A DNA stretch of 64,000 nt from Cytidiella melzeri. Lineage: Eukaryota; Basidiomycota; Agaricomycetes; Polyporales; Irpicaceae. The stretch lies in contig JABYQR010000135.1 in the NCBI GenBank assembly GCA_022592445.1, positions 1-64,000 of the forward strand, written 5' to 3'. Below, one piece after another: positions 22,322 to 32,512 of this stretch. Position 1 is the first letter of the stretch; every line of letters starts with the position of its first letter. The notes beneath the pieces are model-generated. The model was not told the origin of the DNA. It saw only the letters and a list, made by a program, of their open reading frames with translations, and searched no databases. Made by a program: the position numbers and the translations under genes.

Positions 22322-22743
22322 ACAAGTTGCGGTGCTTGGTCACTAAATCTGTCTTGCCTTGCCGCTGCGACTGCGTGAAAGGGTACAGCGACCTATGCAG
22401 GCAGATCCTCAGGCTGCTGAGTGTAAGTTTCAGCGAACGACAGGCGCGCTTTACCCTTCGCGCTTTGTTGCGGCTTGTTTAGCTTTGATGGTATCATCCG
22501 AACCGTCACAAATACGCCGCCGATTTGCCGCCAATGTTTTCCCTCAAGATTGCAATGCAACAGATAATGGTATTAATTCGAACACACGAGATCAAGCATA
22601 AGTACTACATAGCCCACTAAAAGGACAAATGGCCAAGCTTGTAGGGACGAATCAGCACGTATGAAATGCATAGAGAATGGCCAAAGACACTCACTTTTAT
22701 CGTATATTGATATGTCATGATATCATCACGGAAAATGCACTCC
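22322..22743. other. Intergenic, no gene seen
   Basis: About 420 bp between the CBS/PB1 gene start and the 3' end of the small membrane protein gene. No supported frame; it should contain the CBS/PB1 promoter. Confidence 0.5.
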
Positions 22744-23101
22744 CTACGCGCGGCGCTTCCCCTTACTTGCGCTACCGCTATTGTAGGTGGTATACACATA
22801 GTATGCTCCTCCGAGAACAGCCAGGAGGAAGAAGTTGGCTGTGCCATTCAATGGTATCAGCATTGCGTCAATGTATGAACACGGGCTTTTTGAACTCACC
22901 GACAACGAAACCGACAGTGTCCTGTACAAGCTCCGTGAAGAGACTGACGATGGCGTGGAAAATAGCAAATACGCCTTGCAAGAGCTCCTGTCCTAGCTGG
23001 AGTACTGCGTGGAAGACGGCAATAAATGCATTGATGATGGCGAACGCAATGTTCGTTATGGCCTGGGTAAAGTTTGAGAATGCGTGTGCGAGGGCCGACA
23101 T
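22744..23101 (-). CDS. Small hydrophobic protein, 98 residues
   Basis: Two exons, 22900-23101 and 22744-22838, joined over a 61-bp GT-AG intron in matching phase. The N-terminal 65 residues form a long amphipathic to hydrophobic helix region without charge clusters (ITNIAFAIINAFIAVFHAV, GVFAIFHAIVSLF). The second exon gives a membrane segment NFFLLAVLGGAYYVYTTY and a basic end ASKGKRRA. No known domain. The intron phase, ATG context and codon pattern support a real gene. It could be a small endomembrane or mitochondrial protein; I cannot choose between these. Confidence 0.6.
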
Positions 23102-23645
23102 GGTGGTTGGGTATAGTCGAGAGAGGGTATTGGGGGATGTGAAGTTGAGCTTTGGTGGTCTTAAGTATGCCTAATCCATTCGAATTCATCCGCGCAGTCA
23201 CAGTGGAGAGCACTCGTCAGAAGCCCCTCGAGCGCGTGACGTCATCTCTGGTAAGGGACTGTCGATTATTATACTCGGAAATCAGTATCACAGCCACATA
23301 CTTCGAGCACCGTCTACCAATCCTCCTAGCTTGCTCGATTTCTAGGGTCGGGACGTACAGCTATGACTGTGTTACAGAAGAGATAAGTCGACGTTGAGAT
23401 GCATGGAGCCGGGGGGCGGACTGTGCTGGTAGGGCGCACTTTCGAGATCTCTGTCGATTTACCTCGAATAGTAGCAAGTACCCCCCTAAGTACCAAACGC
23501 TCCGCTCCGGCGAGCTAGAGCCTTCCAGCATCGATTGACTCACAGAGTTTCGAGGCTAGATATGTTTCGCCGCCATAACGAGCTCAATGACGAGCTCGAC
23601 GAGCCACCTCATAAGTGAGTGACTTCCCCCAGCCCTCACATATTA
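23102..23645. other. Intergenic, no supported gene
   Basis: About 540 bp. A plus-strand frame at 23562-23615 (MFRRHNELNDELDE) is faintly like a P450 segment but lies on the strand opposite to the P450 remnant. Otherwise only short chance frames are seen. It probably contains the promoter of the 98-residue membrane protein gene. Confidence 0.4.
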
Positions 23646-24224
23646 TCAAGTTGAAGCGTCCAGGGCAAACCACTGCAAAAAGTCGTCAAAGCGCTGCACA
23701 GACTGTCCATCTCCTGTGACGACGGAGAACAAACGATACGAGAGAGAGGCAAATTTTGCGATTGGGATGGCCTGGTTGATCGCGCTGCGAATATCTTTGG
23801 AATGTCTCCGCCACTGTTCGCCATTCGAGAGGAGGATATGGTTCCGGCCGATGAGCCTCCACAAGAGTAGGTCATCAGGCGGGTCCTCCTTCCGAAACCG
23901 GTCGATATCTGCAAAAACTTCAATTCCGACCTGGGGCCCAAAGCGTGAGGGCGGAGCAGGATGCTTTTATTCTTCAAGATCCAGAACATGTACCATCCAT
24001 CGTCCCAATGCCCACACAAGTACGAGCTCTTCATTCTTCTCACTCGCAAACGGAAGGATGAGTCTCCGGATTCGTGCGTCTTCCGACTCTCCTGAGAGGT
24101 AACTCCACAGCAGATGTAGAGTGGGCACTCGTGGAAGATGGCAGAGTTCATGGGGTGCAAAGAGCAAAGGGCGCGTGGCATTGACAATGGCGACGAGACC
24201 AGTAGCTACAACGATGGACAACAT
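23646..24224 (-). pseudogene. Truncated cytochrome P450 gene, N-terminal third only
   Basis: ATG 24224 begins a hydrophobic anchor (MLSIVVATGLVAIVNA). The following LPRVPTLHLLWSYLSGESED and LVLVWALGRWMVH fit the P450 N-terminus. A GT-AG intron (about 23940-23997) leads in phase to FADIDRFRKEDPPDDLL, then LIGRNHILLSNGEQWRRHSK, the B-C helix region with the conserved W-R-R-H heme-propionate contact, and finally FDDFLQWFALDA before a stop at 23646-23648. Family members are about 500 residues; here the I-helix, ExxR and cysteine heme loop are absent and no later exons follow. It would be a broken copy of a mushroom-type monooxygenase. Confidence 0.7.
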
Positions 24225-24665
24225 CGGTAGCAACGGTATGAGGAGATGAGAACCCGAGACGTGTACTTGAGTGAGAGGGAGGACAGTGAACGTTTCGGAA
24301 CACCCACCGCACAAGTTTCGGGGCCCTTGAAGACAGGTCATTTCAATTCAGATCTTGCCTCCCTCTTGCATCCAAGTCACCGTTGGTACATAGTCTTGGT
24401 CCAAAACATGTAGCCGGACTTGTCCCACGAGTCAGGAGAGTGGAGATAGCGAGAAATGAGACAAGGAGAAAAGGCCCTGGTTCTCTTCTTTATGTTGCTG
24501 TCTCGAGCTGCCCCTTAAGAAAGTCTGCCAACATAGACGTCTGTACTTACTCGCAATCCATGTGTCTACTTATAAGGACCCTGTGGTATTGTCGAGTTCG
24601 AATTCCACCATGGTAAAAGTTCACCGTCGCTTACCGGTCTCATAGCCTCAGGCAACTTGATCGAC
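24225..24665. other. Intergenic, no gene seen
   Basis: About 440 bp between the P450 and F-box remnants. An in-frame extension of the P450 frame reaches about 24341 but lacks coding character. GTTCGAATTCC near 24,597 resembles a tRNA B box without a tRNA fold. Confidence 0.4.
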
Positions 24666-25298
24666 TCAACGATTGAACGTCGCTGTGTCCCATCGTGTTG
24701 TTGCTCGAGCGACAAACGTGCGCAATTTTGGCATGCGCGAGTCAAAGCCGCCTAGGTACGTTGTTACGGAGGCATTGTCAATCACGAGTACTTCCATTTG
24801 ACTGGAGTTCCCTGCCGCAACTTCGAACAAAGCAGTGGAGATATAGCGCAGGCGTAACTCACGAATACGCGCAAAGATTGACCATGACGAGAGATCGGCC
24901 AGTAGGGGATCGTTCCCCAATCCATCATGGAGAGATCCTCGAAGAGAGATGGTGAGGGGAGCAGTGCATGATCGACTCAGGCTGGTCGAGACAAAAGACC
25001 TTTGTCTCTCCAAGACTTCTGGGCGTTGATGCGAGACGTAGATGTAGCTCCAGAGAGCTGGAGTATGTATAGCAACGCGTCTCCAGTAGGAGCATACAGA
25101 TTGGACTGTACGCCACGGATAATCCACGAACTCAAATTCCAGTTTTGCGAGGGGATGTGGGTCAATCATGTCCTCGAAAATGCCCAGGAGCTCAGGCGGT
25201 AGACGATTGATCGGTGCCAGCCGATTATGTATGCAATTGACCTCGTGCGCCAACTTGCCCGTCGTGCGTTGGATCTGCTGGGAACTAAATTCGTTCAC
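24666..25298 (-). pseudogene. F-box domain protein fragment
   Basis: The frame contains the typical mushroom F-box segment: NRLAPINRLPPELLGIFEDM, then a W-x-VCSYWRRVA stretch and LWSYIYVS. F-box proteins link substrates to the SCF ubiquitin ligase through Skp1. The frame ends at 24666 after about 210 residues, while family members normally carry another 250-350 residues of leucine-rich repeats. The frame has no ATG at its 5' end; a short upstream exon near 25,340 (LDVEK) may join at an AG near 25,290. Probably a truncated gene, part of the same decayed patch as the P450 remnant next to it. Confidence 0.55.
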
Positions 25299-26030
25299 AG
25301 AAATTTTGTGTGACTTAGGAAGGTCTGCTTACCTTCTCGACGTCGAGGTCGTGTACAACACTGGCCAGACCAAAAAAAAAAATCAATTCGCACACGAACG
25401 CTTTGCCGCAGTAGTACAAGCATGGCGTACCGATCCAGAATACCGCCGTCTATGACTAGCAAGCCACTTGAAGCATTGTGCCAGATATTTGAACGCTGCT
25501 TCCATCTTTGCCAGGTTGAATTCGAATTCGAGCGAGGCCACTGTAGTCCGTGCGATTCACGGGGAATCGGGATACTGTCTATGTTTCTGCGTCAACATAC
25601 ATCTTCTTCGGTCTCAAAAGCAACGTACCAAGAGATTAGGAGTTTGCACGCGGTAGGTGAGTGGCAGACTGAGAACGCGTATCTCAATTGAACGTACTGT
25701 ACCGTAGGAGAGACCAAATTACTGTCTAAGGTAGGCGAAGCATCATGCATCATGCGTCACAAGTACCAGTCACTTGTGATAGCAAGTGAGTTGGAGGTAC
25801 CAGATGTCGCTGAGAAAACTCATACACCTAGCCTCGCAGAGTCATCCTAACGATTATGTGAGGAAACATTCAGTTCAGCGGAACATCATGGACAAACCAG
25901 CGTTAATATTTATTCAACACCTAGCAAGTCCGTACAGCAAAGCAATTGACCAGATGCATAGAGCGAACAACTATCGCCATTAGAAAGGAGAACAGGAACA
26001 TCGTCTTATTCCGACACATACATTTCGGCA
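25299..26030. other. Intergenic, no supported gene
   Basis: About 730 bp with an A-rich run at 25372-25383 and only short, unconvincing frames. It probably holds decayed sequence from the F-box/P450 patch plus the 3' region of the Pom33-like gene. Confidence 0.45.
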
Positions 26031-27247
26031 TCACTGGGCACGAGCACCCGCAGCAGCAGGCTGCTGAGGAGCGAGAGTGCTTCCTGCCCACTTGCTGATT
26101 CCAAACTTGAACTTGTCCCACACCTGGACAGCAACGGGATGCGCTCCAGGTCCCCTCACGTACCCCTCAACGCGCCCGTTCACGTACTCAATAGCTGTAC
26201 GGGTGAAGACAGATTGGTAGTAGCGCTGGCGCAGGAAGTGAGCGTAGACGATTGGGGATAGAATAGAGTTGCGAAGTAGGAGAGCACCAAACAGGACGCG
26301 CGCCATGATCAACAACTCAATAAAAGCAACGGCCTTCATGGCAGTGTCGTAGTTGGCTGGAAAACGCTGTAAGAGACGACGCCAGAATTCATTTTTGCAG
26401 GTGACGCACCTTTAACCCAAAGCTGCAGTTTCTTTGCCAAGGGATGAGGGGTCGGAGGACCTCCAGCGGTCTGAGGAGGGCCAGAGGGAAGGAACCGAGG
26501 CATCAAAGTCGATCGAGTGAACGAGAGCGCGTGGAACAGGGAAAAGATCGCATATGGCAGGAGAGCGACTGTGAATCCCGTATATCAGTATCTTCATATC
26601 GTCACTCAGTTCAGAGAGAACACGCACCGGCAATGGGTTTTGATGACCACCAGAATGCAGCGAGTGCAAAATATTGCACGTTCTATGGCACGCGCAGAGA
26701 GTCAGTGGCTGGCCAACACGCGTTTTACGTACAACTCACCTCATCAAGCAGTGCCCTCTTGACGAACGCGGGGTTTGGTTGGATTCCCTATAGCCACGTC
26801 AGAAACCCGATATTGCCGTCAAGCCTCTGCTACAACTCACTCCCAAAGATTTACTGCAGAAGAAACACCCAGTTAGTCTAAGCACAAAACAAACATGCAT
26901 ACCGTACAATGACTCACTAGCAGACGATAGCATAGCTCATGAGCGCTCCCAAAAAGCTCGCTGCGACGAGGACGTTCAGCACATATGCCACGGAGCCTCA
27001 TCCCATCTCGGAGACGAGAGAAGAAAGCAGCCGCAATGGAGGATAACGTACTCTTGTACCACCACGGGGAAGGTCCTCTGAACAGGAGCCACGACGTCAA
27101 ATACTTGAGCGAGGAGATGAGGAGGATGAAGTGGCCCCCAGCCCACAGATAATGCTGCACACGTCTGTCCGTTAGCGGAGCCCACTCTGCAAAAGCTGAC
27201 ACGCAGGCAGTCTACCGAGCCCAAAAACTCACCTGAGAAGTCGCCAT
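26031..27247 (-). CDS. Pom33/TMEM33-family membrane protein
   Basis: ATG 27247 opens a first exon of only five codons (MATSQ). Following exons give EWAPLTDRRVQHYLWAGGHF and ISSLKYLTSWLLFRGP, VAYVLNVLVAASFLGALMSY, a small exon YKSLG, a NPAFVKRALLDE exon, NVQYFALAAFWWSSKPIA, VALLPYAIFSLFHALSFTRS, then a final exon with MKAVAFIELLIMARVLFGAL and LRQRYYQSVFTRTAIEYVNG. About eight exons; stop at 26031-26033. The FWWSSKP and FLRQRY segments are typical of the TMEM33/Pom33/Tts1 family, which shapes endoplasmic reticulum membranes and helps nuclear pore distribution. The boundary of the small YKSLG exon is the least sure. Confidence 0.8.
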
Positions 27248-27624
27248 GAATCCTTTATTCACGACCCTGATATATTGGTTACGAGTGGTCTTATGCGAAG
27301 AGGGAAGGTCAGAGTTTGAAAACAAAGGAGATGGAGGGAGGGGATTGTTTTTTCACGAGCCGTTGTGTGCCCTGCGAGGTGATGATGAGCCTACCCACCC
27401 GGATAGGATGTGACGTACGCGTGTTGGGGTTTAGGGCAGACACATTTGGCTTGGCCGCATGCCCAGCGTCTGGCGGGTGCGTGCACACAGGACGTGTCGC
27501 CGACAACGCAGACGGCGCACGTATGCGCAGTAGTGTATGAAACAGAGAGGGACGTGTACAGCAACAGCAAGCAGATACAATGACAGCAGGATATCAAGTC
27601 ATGAAGCGCAAGCAGCTGAGAGGG
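27248..27624. other. Intergenic between the Pom33-like gene and HAS1
   Basis: About 380 bp; no gene seen. It contains the Pom33-like promoter and the HAS1 3' region. Confidence 0.5.
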
Positions 27625-29649
27625 CTACCTACTCCACTGTGCGCCCCCCGCGTTCTGTGTTTTCTTTCTCTCCAAACCCTTCTTGTACACCTCCTTGTCG
27701 ACCCTCTTCTTGCCTAACGTCTCTGTCCTCCTCTGTTTCGAGTTTTTTCGCACGTCTTTCCTAGAGACAACCTTCTCGTCCTCGTCTTCATCTCCTCCCT
27801 CCTTATCCACAGCATCAATCTCCTCCCACACCTCTTCATTTTCCTCATCTTTCCCTGCACCGTCATCATCATCATCTCTTCTTCTTTTCTTGCCTGTGCG
27901 CCCTGCCCCGCCAGTCCCGCCACCGATATTCACGTTCACCCGCGGAGGCACCGCGAACCCAAATGACTTGCCGACCTTGGCAAGATCGAGCTGATTTACG
28001 TCAAAGATCTTTTTGAGCGAGTACGACGCATATGCTTGCAAATACGACCTATATCCATCCCTCGCCGATTGATGTAAAAAGTAGTTCTTCTGTAACAACT
28101 TCTCCAGCTTCATCGACAACAGTTAATTTCGCCTTCGCACAAAGGTTTTGAAGAGAAAAACACACCTGAGATTGCACATTCGCAATCTTATCCGCCGGGA
28201 AGCTGAACTCGTTCAGCGGCACTTTGGCTTCCTTTAAGAACCTCAAAAACCCAAGCTCGCTTGGAAGCAAGAACATCAGGCTCTTTCCCACTTTTCCTGC
28301 ACGAGCCGTACGTCCTACTCTGTGGATGTAATCTCGAGGATCGTCTGGTGGGTCATACTGGATGATCCAGTCCACGCGTGGGATGTCGAGCCCACGAGCA
28401 GCAACGTCTGTGCAAAGCAGAATTCCGGACGAGGCATTGCAGAATTCAAAAAAGGTGTTGGTGCGTTTTTGTTGCTTTTGTTTACCCTAAGGAATGGAAT
28501 GTCAGCGTGAGGGTTTCTGTTTCGCTTAGCTTCCGTAGGAGACGTACGTGCAGATCTAGCACCGGTACGTCGATGTAGTTCAAAAGCTCTCCATGGTACT
28601 TGACTGAATTACAACTCGAGAAGAACACTACGATCTTCTTCTTGATGTGCTTTTTGAGAAACGTGAAGAGGAGGAGGAATCTTCTGTCAGACGGACAGAC
28701 GACATAACCTTGAGAGAGTGTGTCGACTGTGCTCGTACTCTCTTTGTTCTCAACGTCGATATATAGAGGACCTGGGCGCAGAGACATTCGGGCGAGGTCT
28801 GTGACTTTGGTAGTTTGTGTTGCGGAGAAGAGCATGGACTGGCGGTTTTCTGTGCAATATCAATCTCAGTGTGTGAGAGAAATGTACGGGAACACAAAAC
28901 TTACCATTAGGAAGTAGAGCAATTATTCTCTTCATCTCTTCCTCGAATCCGACCTCTAATATTCGGTCTGCTTCGTCGATAACCAGACATTTCAGATTTC
29001 GGAATACAAATCCACTGGTGTGCTGGGCAAAACGTAAGATCTGCTCTCCGAAGCTAATGCATCAGAAGAGAACTCACTTCCAGGTGATCCAGCAGCCGTC
29101 CTGGAGTAGCCACAATCAAGTTGACACCCTTCTGCAACTTGTCCGCTTCTGCTTTCCTATTGGCACCGCCCATCAGAATCCCAAATGTCTGCGAGTGATG
29201 GCCCATTAACTCCTTGGCCACTCCGAATATTTGCAGCGCGAGTTCTCGTGTTGGTGAAACGATGATAATGCCCGTTCCTTTGTCACGCAAGCCATTCATC
29301 AGTCATTCCATGTATCCTCCTCCTGAAATATATAGAAGCAGAGCAAAGAGCAAAGCTCACCGTTCCTAGGCTTGAACTTCAACCGGTGCAGCAATTCAAC
29401 GGCAGGTATTAAAAACGCCAACGTCTTCCCTGACCCCGTCCTTGCCGCGCCCAGTACGTCCTTCCCAGCCAATAGCGGCGGTATTGACTTTTCCTGGATC
29501 TGGGTCATTGTGCTGAAGCCCATCTCTTCGAGAGCTCGCATGGTGGGTTCTGAGAGCTCAAGCTCTGAAAATGGCTTCCGTTGGTCGTTGGACGAGTCTT
29601 TTGCGTCGTTAGGTATGGGTTTGGGTGCGGGCACCTCGTCGGAGGACAT
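27625..29649 (-). CDS. HAS1: ATP-dependent RNA helicase Has1 (DEAD-box)
   Basis: ATG 29649 ([10 protein letters not shown]). Conserved motifs in order: Q motif region [18 protein letters not shown], Walker [27 protein letters not shown] in [15 protein letters not shown] in [18 protein letters not shown] and [11 protein letters not shown]. After the helicase core comes the Has1-type tail ([32 protein letters not shown]), then a charged C-terminus with an acidic run and basic KKR clusters. Has1 acts in the nucleolus in both 40S and 60S ribosome assembly and releases U14 snoRNA from pre-rRNA. The longer frame starting above 29649 lacks support. About seven exons. It is divergent from PTH2, 188 bp away. 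Confidence 0.93.
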
Positions 29650-29837
29650 TTTGGAGGCTGAGCTTCGTGGATTCAAAGTGCTCGTGGTATGTGTGAATAC
29701 TATTTGTTGTGAGTAGCCACTGAGGTAGGAGGGAGGGAAAGCCTGTATTGTGAATGTGAAGAGAAGATGCAAAATGTGCAGTTCCTGCGCTTCGATTGGT
29801 TCGGGTTTTGCCGTTAGACTACACACGCACCGATCAT
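29650..29837. promoter_or_regulatory. Divergent promoter shared by HAS1 and PTH2
   Basis: Only 188 bp separate the two start codons, which point away from each other. Both promoters and both 5' leaders must lie here. No clear TATA box was seen. Confidence 0.55.
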
Positions 29838-30895
29838 ATGTTTTCGTCCCGCACGCACATCATGTCTTCGTCTGCATCGACCACGACTCAGCGTATGTCT
29901 TTGATTGACAAGTCCGTGCATGCGGCTTATATTGCTTTTATAGTGCTCACCGCAGCGGGGCTTGTTGCTACGTCTCTCGCCTTTGGTTATGCCTTAGGCC
30001 TAAACTCTCGTCCTGCACCGGAGGCAGGAAAACTCCTTGCTGGAGGACCGTCCCAAACGACACAAAAGCCAATAGAAATCGCGGATAATGACAGCGACAG
30101 TGAGGAGGAGGATGTTGCAGACGGCGACCTTTCTGCTGTCAAGGCCGGCTCCATGGAACCGTGCAAGCTTGTACGCAGCGCCAAGTCAGCGGTGTGCATG
30201 TATGTATTGACAACTTGACCTGTCTTAGGTTTTAGTTGTTCGCACAGATCTGAAGATGTCCTCCGGTAAAATTGCTGCACAGTAAGCTTGCTGAACATGT
30301 TGTACCCTTTAACCTTCACGCTCAACTTTGAACAGATGCGGGTCAGTTCTACAAGTTCAGAGCTATGGGTTGTGTTGACGGGATAATCCAGGCACGCAAC
30401 ACTAGCATGCTACAAATCACTCATGAAGACAAATCCCAAAGTATATGTCCCTTGAAATCTACCACGTTTCATATTGCTGACAGACGTTGAGTAGCTAGTA
30501 CAGCATTGGGAACATACTGGGTGAGTTTCCCTAGGAACAAAGACGGCCAAACCTGCTAAAGTACCACTCTAGCCAGGCGAAAGTTGCATTGAAGGCGAAT
30601 TCTGAAGACGAACTTCTCGAGCTGGAGGCCATTGCGAAGAGTCTGAACCTGTGCGCGCGGTCTATACAAGATGCGTAAGTTTTTCAGCGAATTGTCGCTG
30701 ACATGACCCGACAACTTTGCACATGATTTGTAGTGGACGAACACAGATTGCGGCAGGTTCACGGACGGTACTTGGAATCGGACCCGGCAAGTCTTTCCAT
30801 TTGTATATGGTGGTGGTGTTGCGGAACTAACTCTGCGCGACACAGGTCCTGTTGAGCTTGTGAACAAGGTGACTGGGATGCTGCGATTGTTGTGA
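29838..30895 (+). CDS. PTH2: Peptidyl-tRNA hydrolase 2, membrane-anchored
   Basis: ATG 29838 (a second in-frame ATG at 29868 is also possible). The N-terminus has a membrane anchor ([20 protein letters not shown]), then an acidic linker [15 protein letters not shown], then the catalytic domain: [87 protein letters not shown] and [11 protein letters not shown]. This is the archaeal/eukaryotic Pth2 fold that frees tRNA from stalled peptidyl-tRNA; the anchored form sits on the mitochondrial outer membrane. About seven exons. The last intron begins with GC (GCAAGT at 30787) rather than GT, confirmed by the frame on both sides. Stop at 30893-30895. Confidence 0.92.
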
Positions 30896-31149
30896 GGTGC
30901 TGTGCAGTTCTGTAACGTTGCTCCGTGCCCTGTGTTGTTCTAGAATATATTAAGCGCTCAATTTAAAGTACTGCAATCACGTGCCATTAGCCAGAAGAGA
31001 GAAGCCCCACGGCGCCTGTCCCGCCATCGCCATCTTTCGTTTTGCACCAAGGAGCAACATATGGCTAACTGTGGAGACACAGTCACCACTTGAATCCGTT
31101 ATATAGTACGCACCGCTCCCCCTGCCATCCATACAACCTTTGCCCATCC

Positions 31150-32082
31150 ATGTCTAGCATCGCCCTCGCTCGTGTCTACCAGCAATCTTTCGAGAGTCAT
31201 CCTTATGGCACGCTCGCTCTCACAAACGGCGCACTCAACGCCTTGGGAGATGTCGTCGCTCAGGTCACTCAGAATTTGGTCAGTACAACTAGCACGCCTT
31301 GTCAGGGTGTGAAAACTAACTCAGACGATTAGATTCAACCACCTACACAACGCGCACTTGACCGTGATGATCGTCCGCACTTTGACTACACGCGCACAGC
31401 AAGATTCTTCGCCTTTGGTATGGCTATGGGTGAGTTTTCATCCGTTCGATAGCGACACCGTACTGGGCTGAGATGTGTGTGCGTAGGCCCTGTCATTGGC
31501 CGGTGGAACTTCTTCCTTGAACGTCACTTCCCTCTGCGTTCCAGTGTTATCTTCAAGGGACGCATGCAGGAGGGGAAGGTTAGCTTGAAGGCTTTGGGAA
31601 AGCGTGTTGCTGCCGATCAATTGGTCATGTACGTAGTTGATTGCAGGTCCTCCTCCTTCAGATTGGTGACTATATGCGCAGGGCACCTGTCGGTCTCGCG
31701 CTTTTCCTTGGTTCCATGGGGATTATGGAGGGCCGCGACAGGCAGCATATCAAGGGCAAGTTCAATGACTTGTATGCGCCTCTTTTGGCTGCGAACTGGC
31801 AGGTCTGGCCTCTGGCTCAGGTATGACTTCATACATGAACCTGTGGCTATTCTAGACTGACACGTCTTCCCTTCGCAGCTCGTCAACTTTCGCTTCATGC
31901 CCCTGGCATACCGAGTTCCCTTCCAGTCAGCTTGTGGCGTCTTCTGGACGTTGTATCTCTCTATCGTGAACTCGAAGTACGCTTCTTATCCATTTGCCCT
32001 ATGGCACACTTCCTCATTTCCTTTTTGCAGAGAAAACGAACAAGAGAATCGCAAGGATGGCCTCGTAAAGACGCTCGGCTAA
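31150..32082 (+). CDS. Mpv17/PMP22-family membrane protein
   Basis: ATG 31150. Exons give YQQSFESHPYGTLALTNGAL with GDVVAQ, DYTRTARFFAFGMAMGPVIG with RWNFFLERHFP, GLALFLGSMGIMEGRD, and WQVWPLAQLVNFRFMPLAYR with VPFQSACGVFWTLYLS, then a short last exon ending KDGLVKTLG. The W-x-x-WP-x-x-Q-x-x-NF signature is diagnostic of the Mpv17/PMP22/Sym1 family: four-helix proteins of the mitochondrial inner or peroxisomal membrane. I cannot tell the organelle. About six exons, all in phase; stop 32080-32082. It is downstream of PTH2 on the same strand, 254 bp apart. Confidence 0.88.
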
Positions 32083-32512
32083 GTCGAATAGACGCGCCAC
32101 CCTGGCTTCTACATTATCGTTGAACCCTGCATCTTTATCCAACCTCAATGGACCCTCATGCATGTCAACAAGGACAATTTACAGGCTCCTCAGGCTATTC
32201 TTTCTTCCAGAGGATTCAGCGATTCAACTTTCCCACATGTAGCTCTAGCTTAATTAATACTCGGGGATTCAGTAGTACATATCTTGTTCTTTAACCTTTT
32301 CCTTCATTTCTTGGGCCTTCTGGGCGGTCACTCTACTGGAATACTAGCGTTAGTTGTACATAGACCGTAAAGGCTTACTGCTTGGTGTTAGAGCAATACA
32401 CACATAATAATACGCAACAATATGTAGTTGATACCATGTGATCAAGTCTGCAGTGTTCTGAGCCTCTGCAAGCAGTCCAACCACGAGCAAGGTACTTTTT
32501 TGAACCAAGTTA
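32083..32512. other. Intergenic between convergent genes
   Basis: About 430 bp shared by the 3' ends of the Mpv17-like gene and UTP4. No gene seen. Confidence 0.5.

Noticed and set aside
23562..23615. MFRRHNELNDELDE, like a P450 mid-region
   Set aside because: It is on the strand opposite to the P450 remnant, only 18 codons long, and could be chance; an inversion would need homologue evidence.
24585..24612. tRNA-like GAGTTCGAATTCCACC
   Set aside because: The T stem does not pair and the upstream sequence does not fold as a tRNA.
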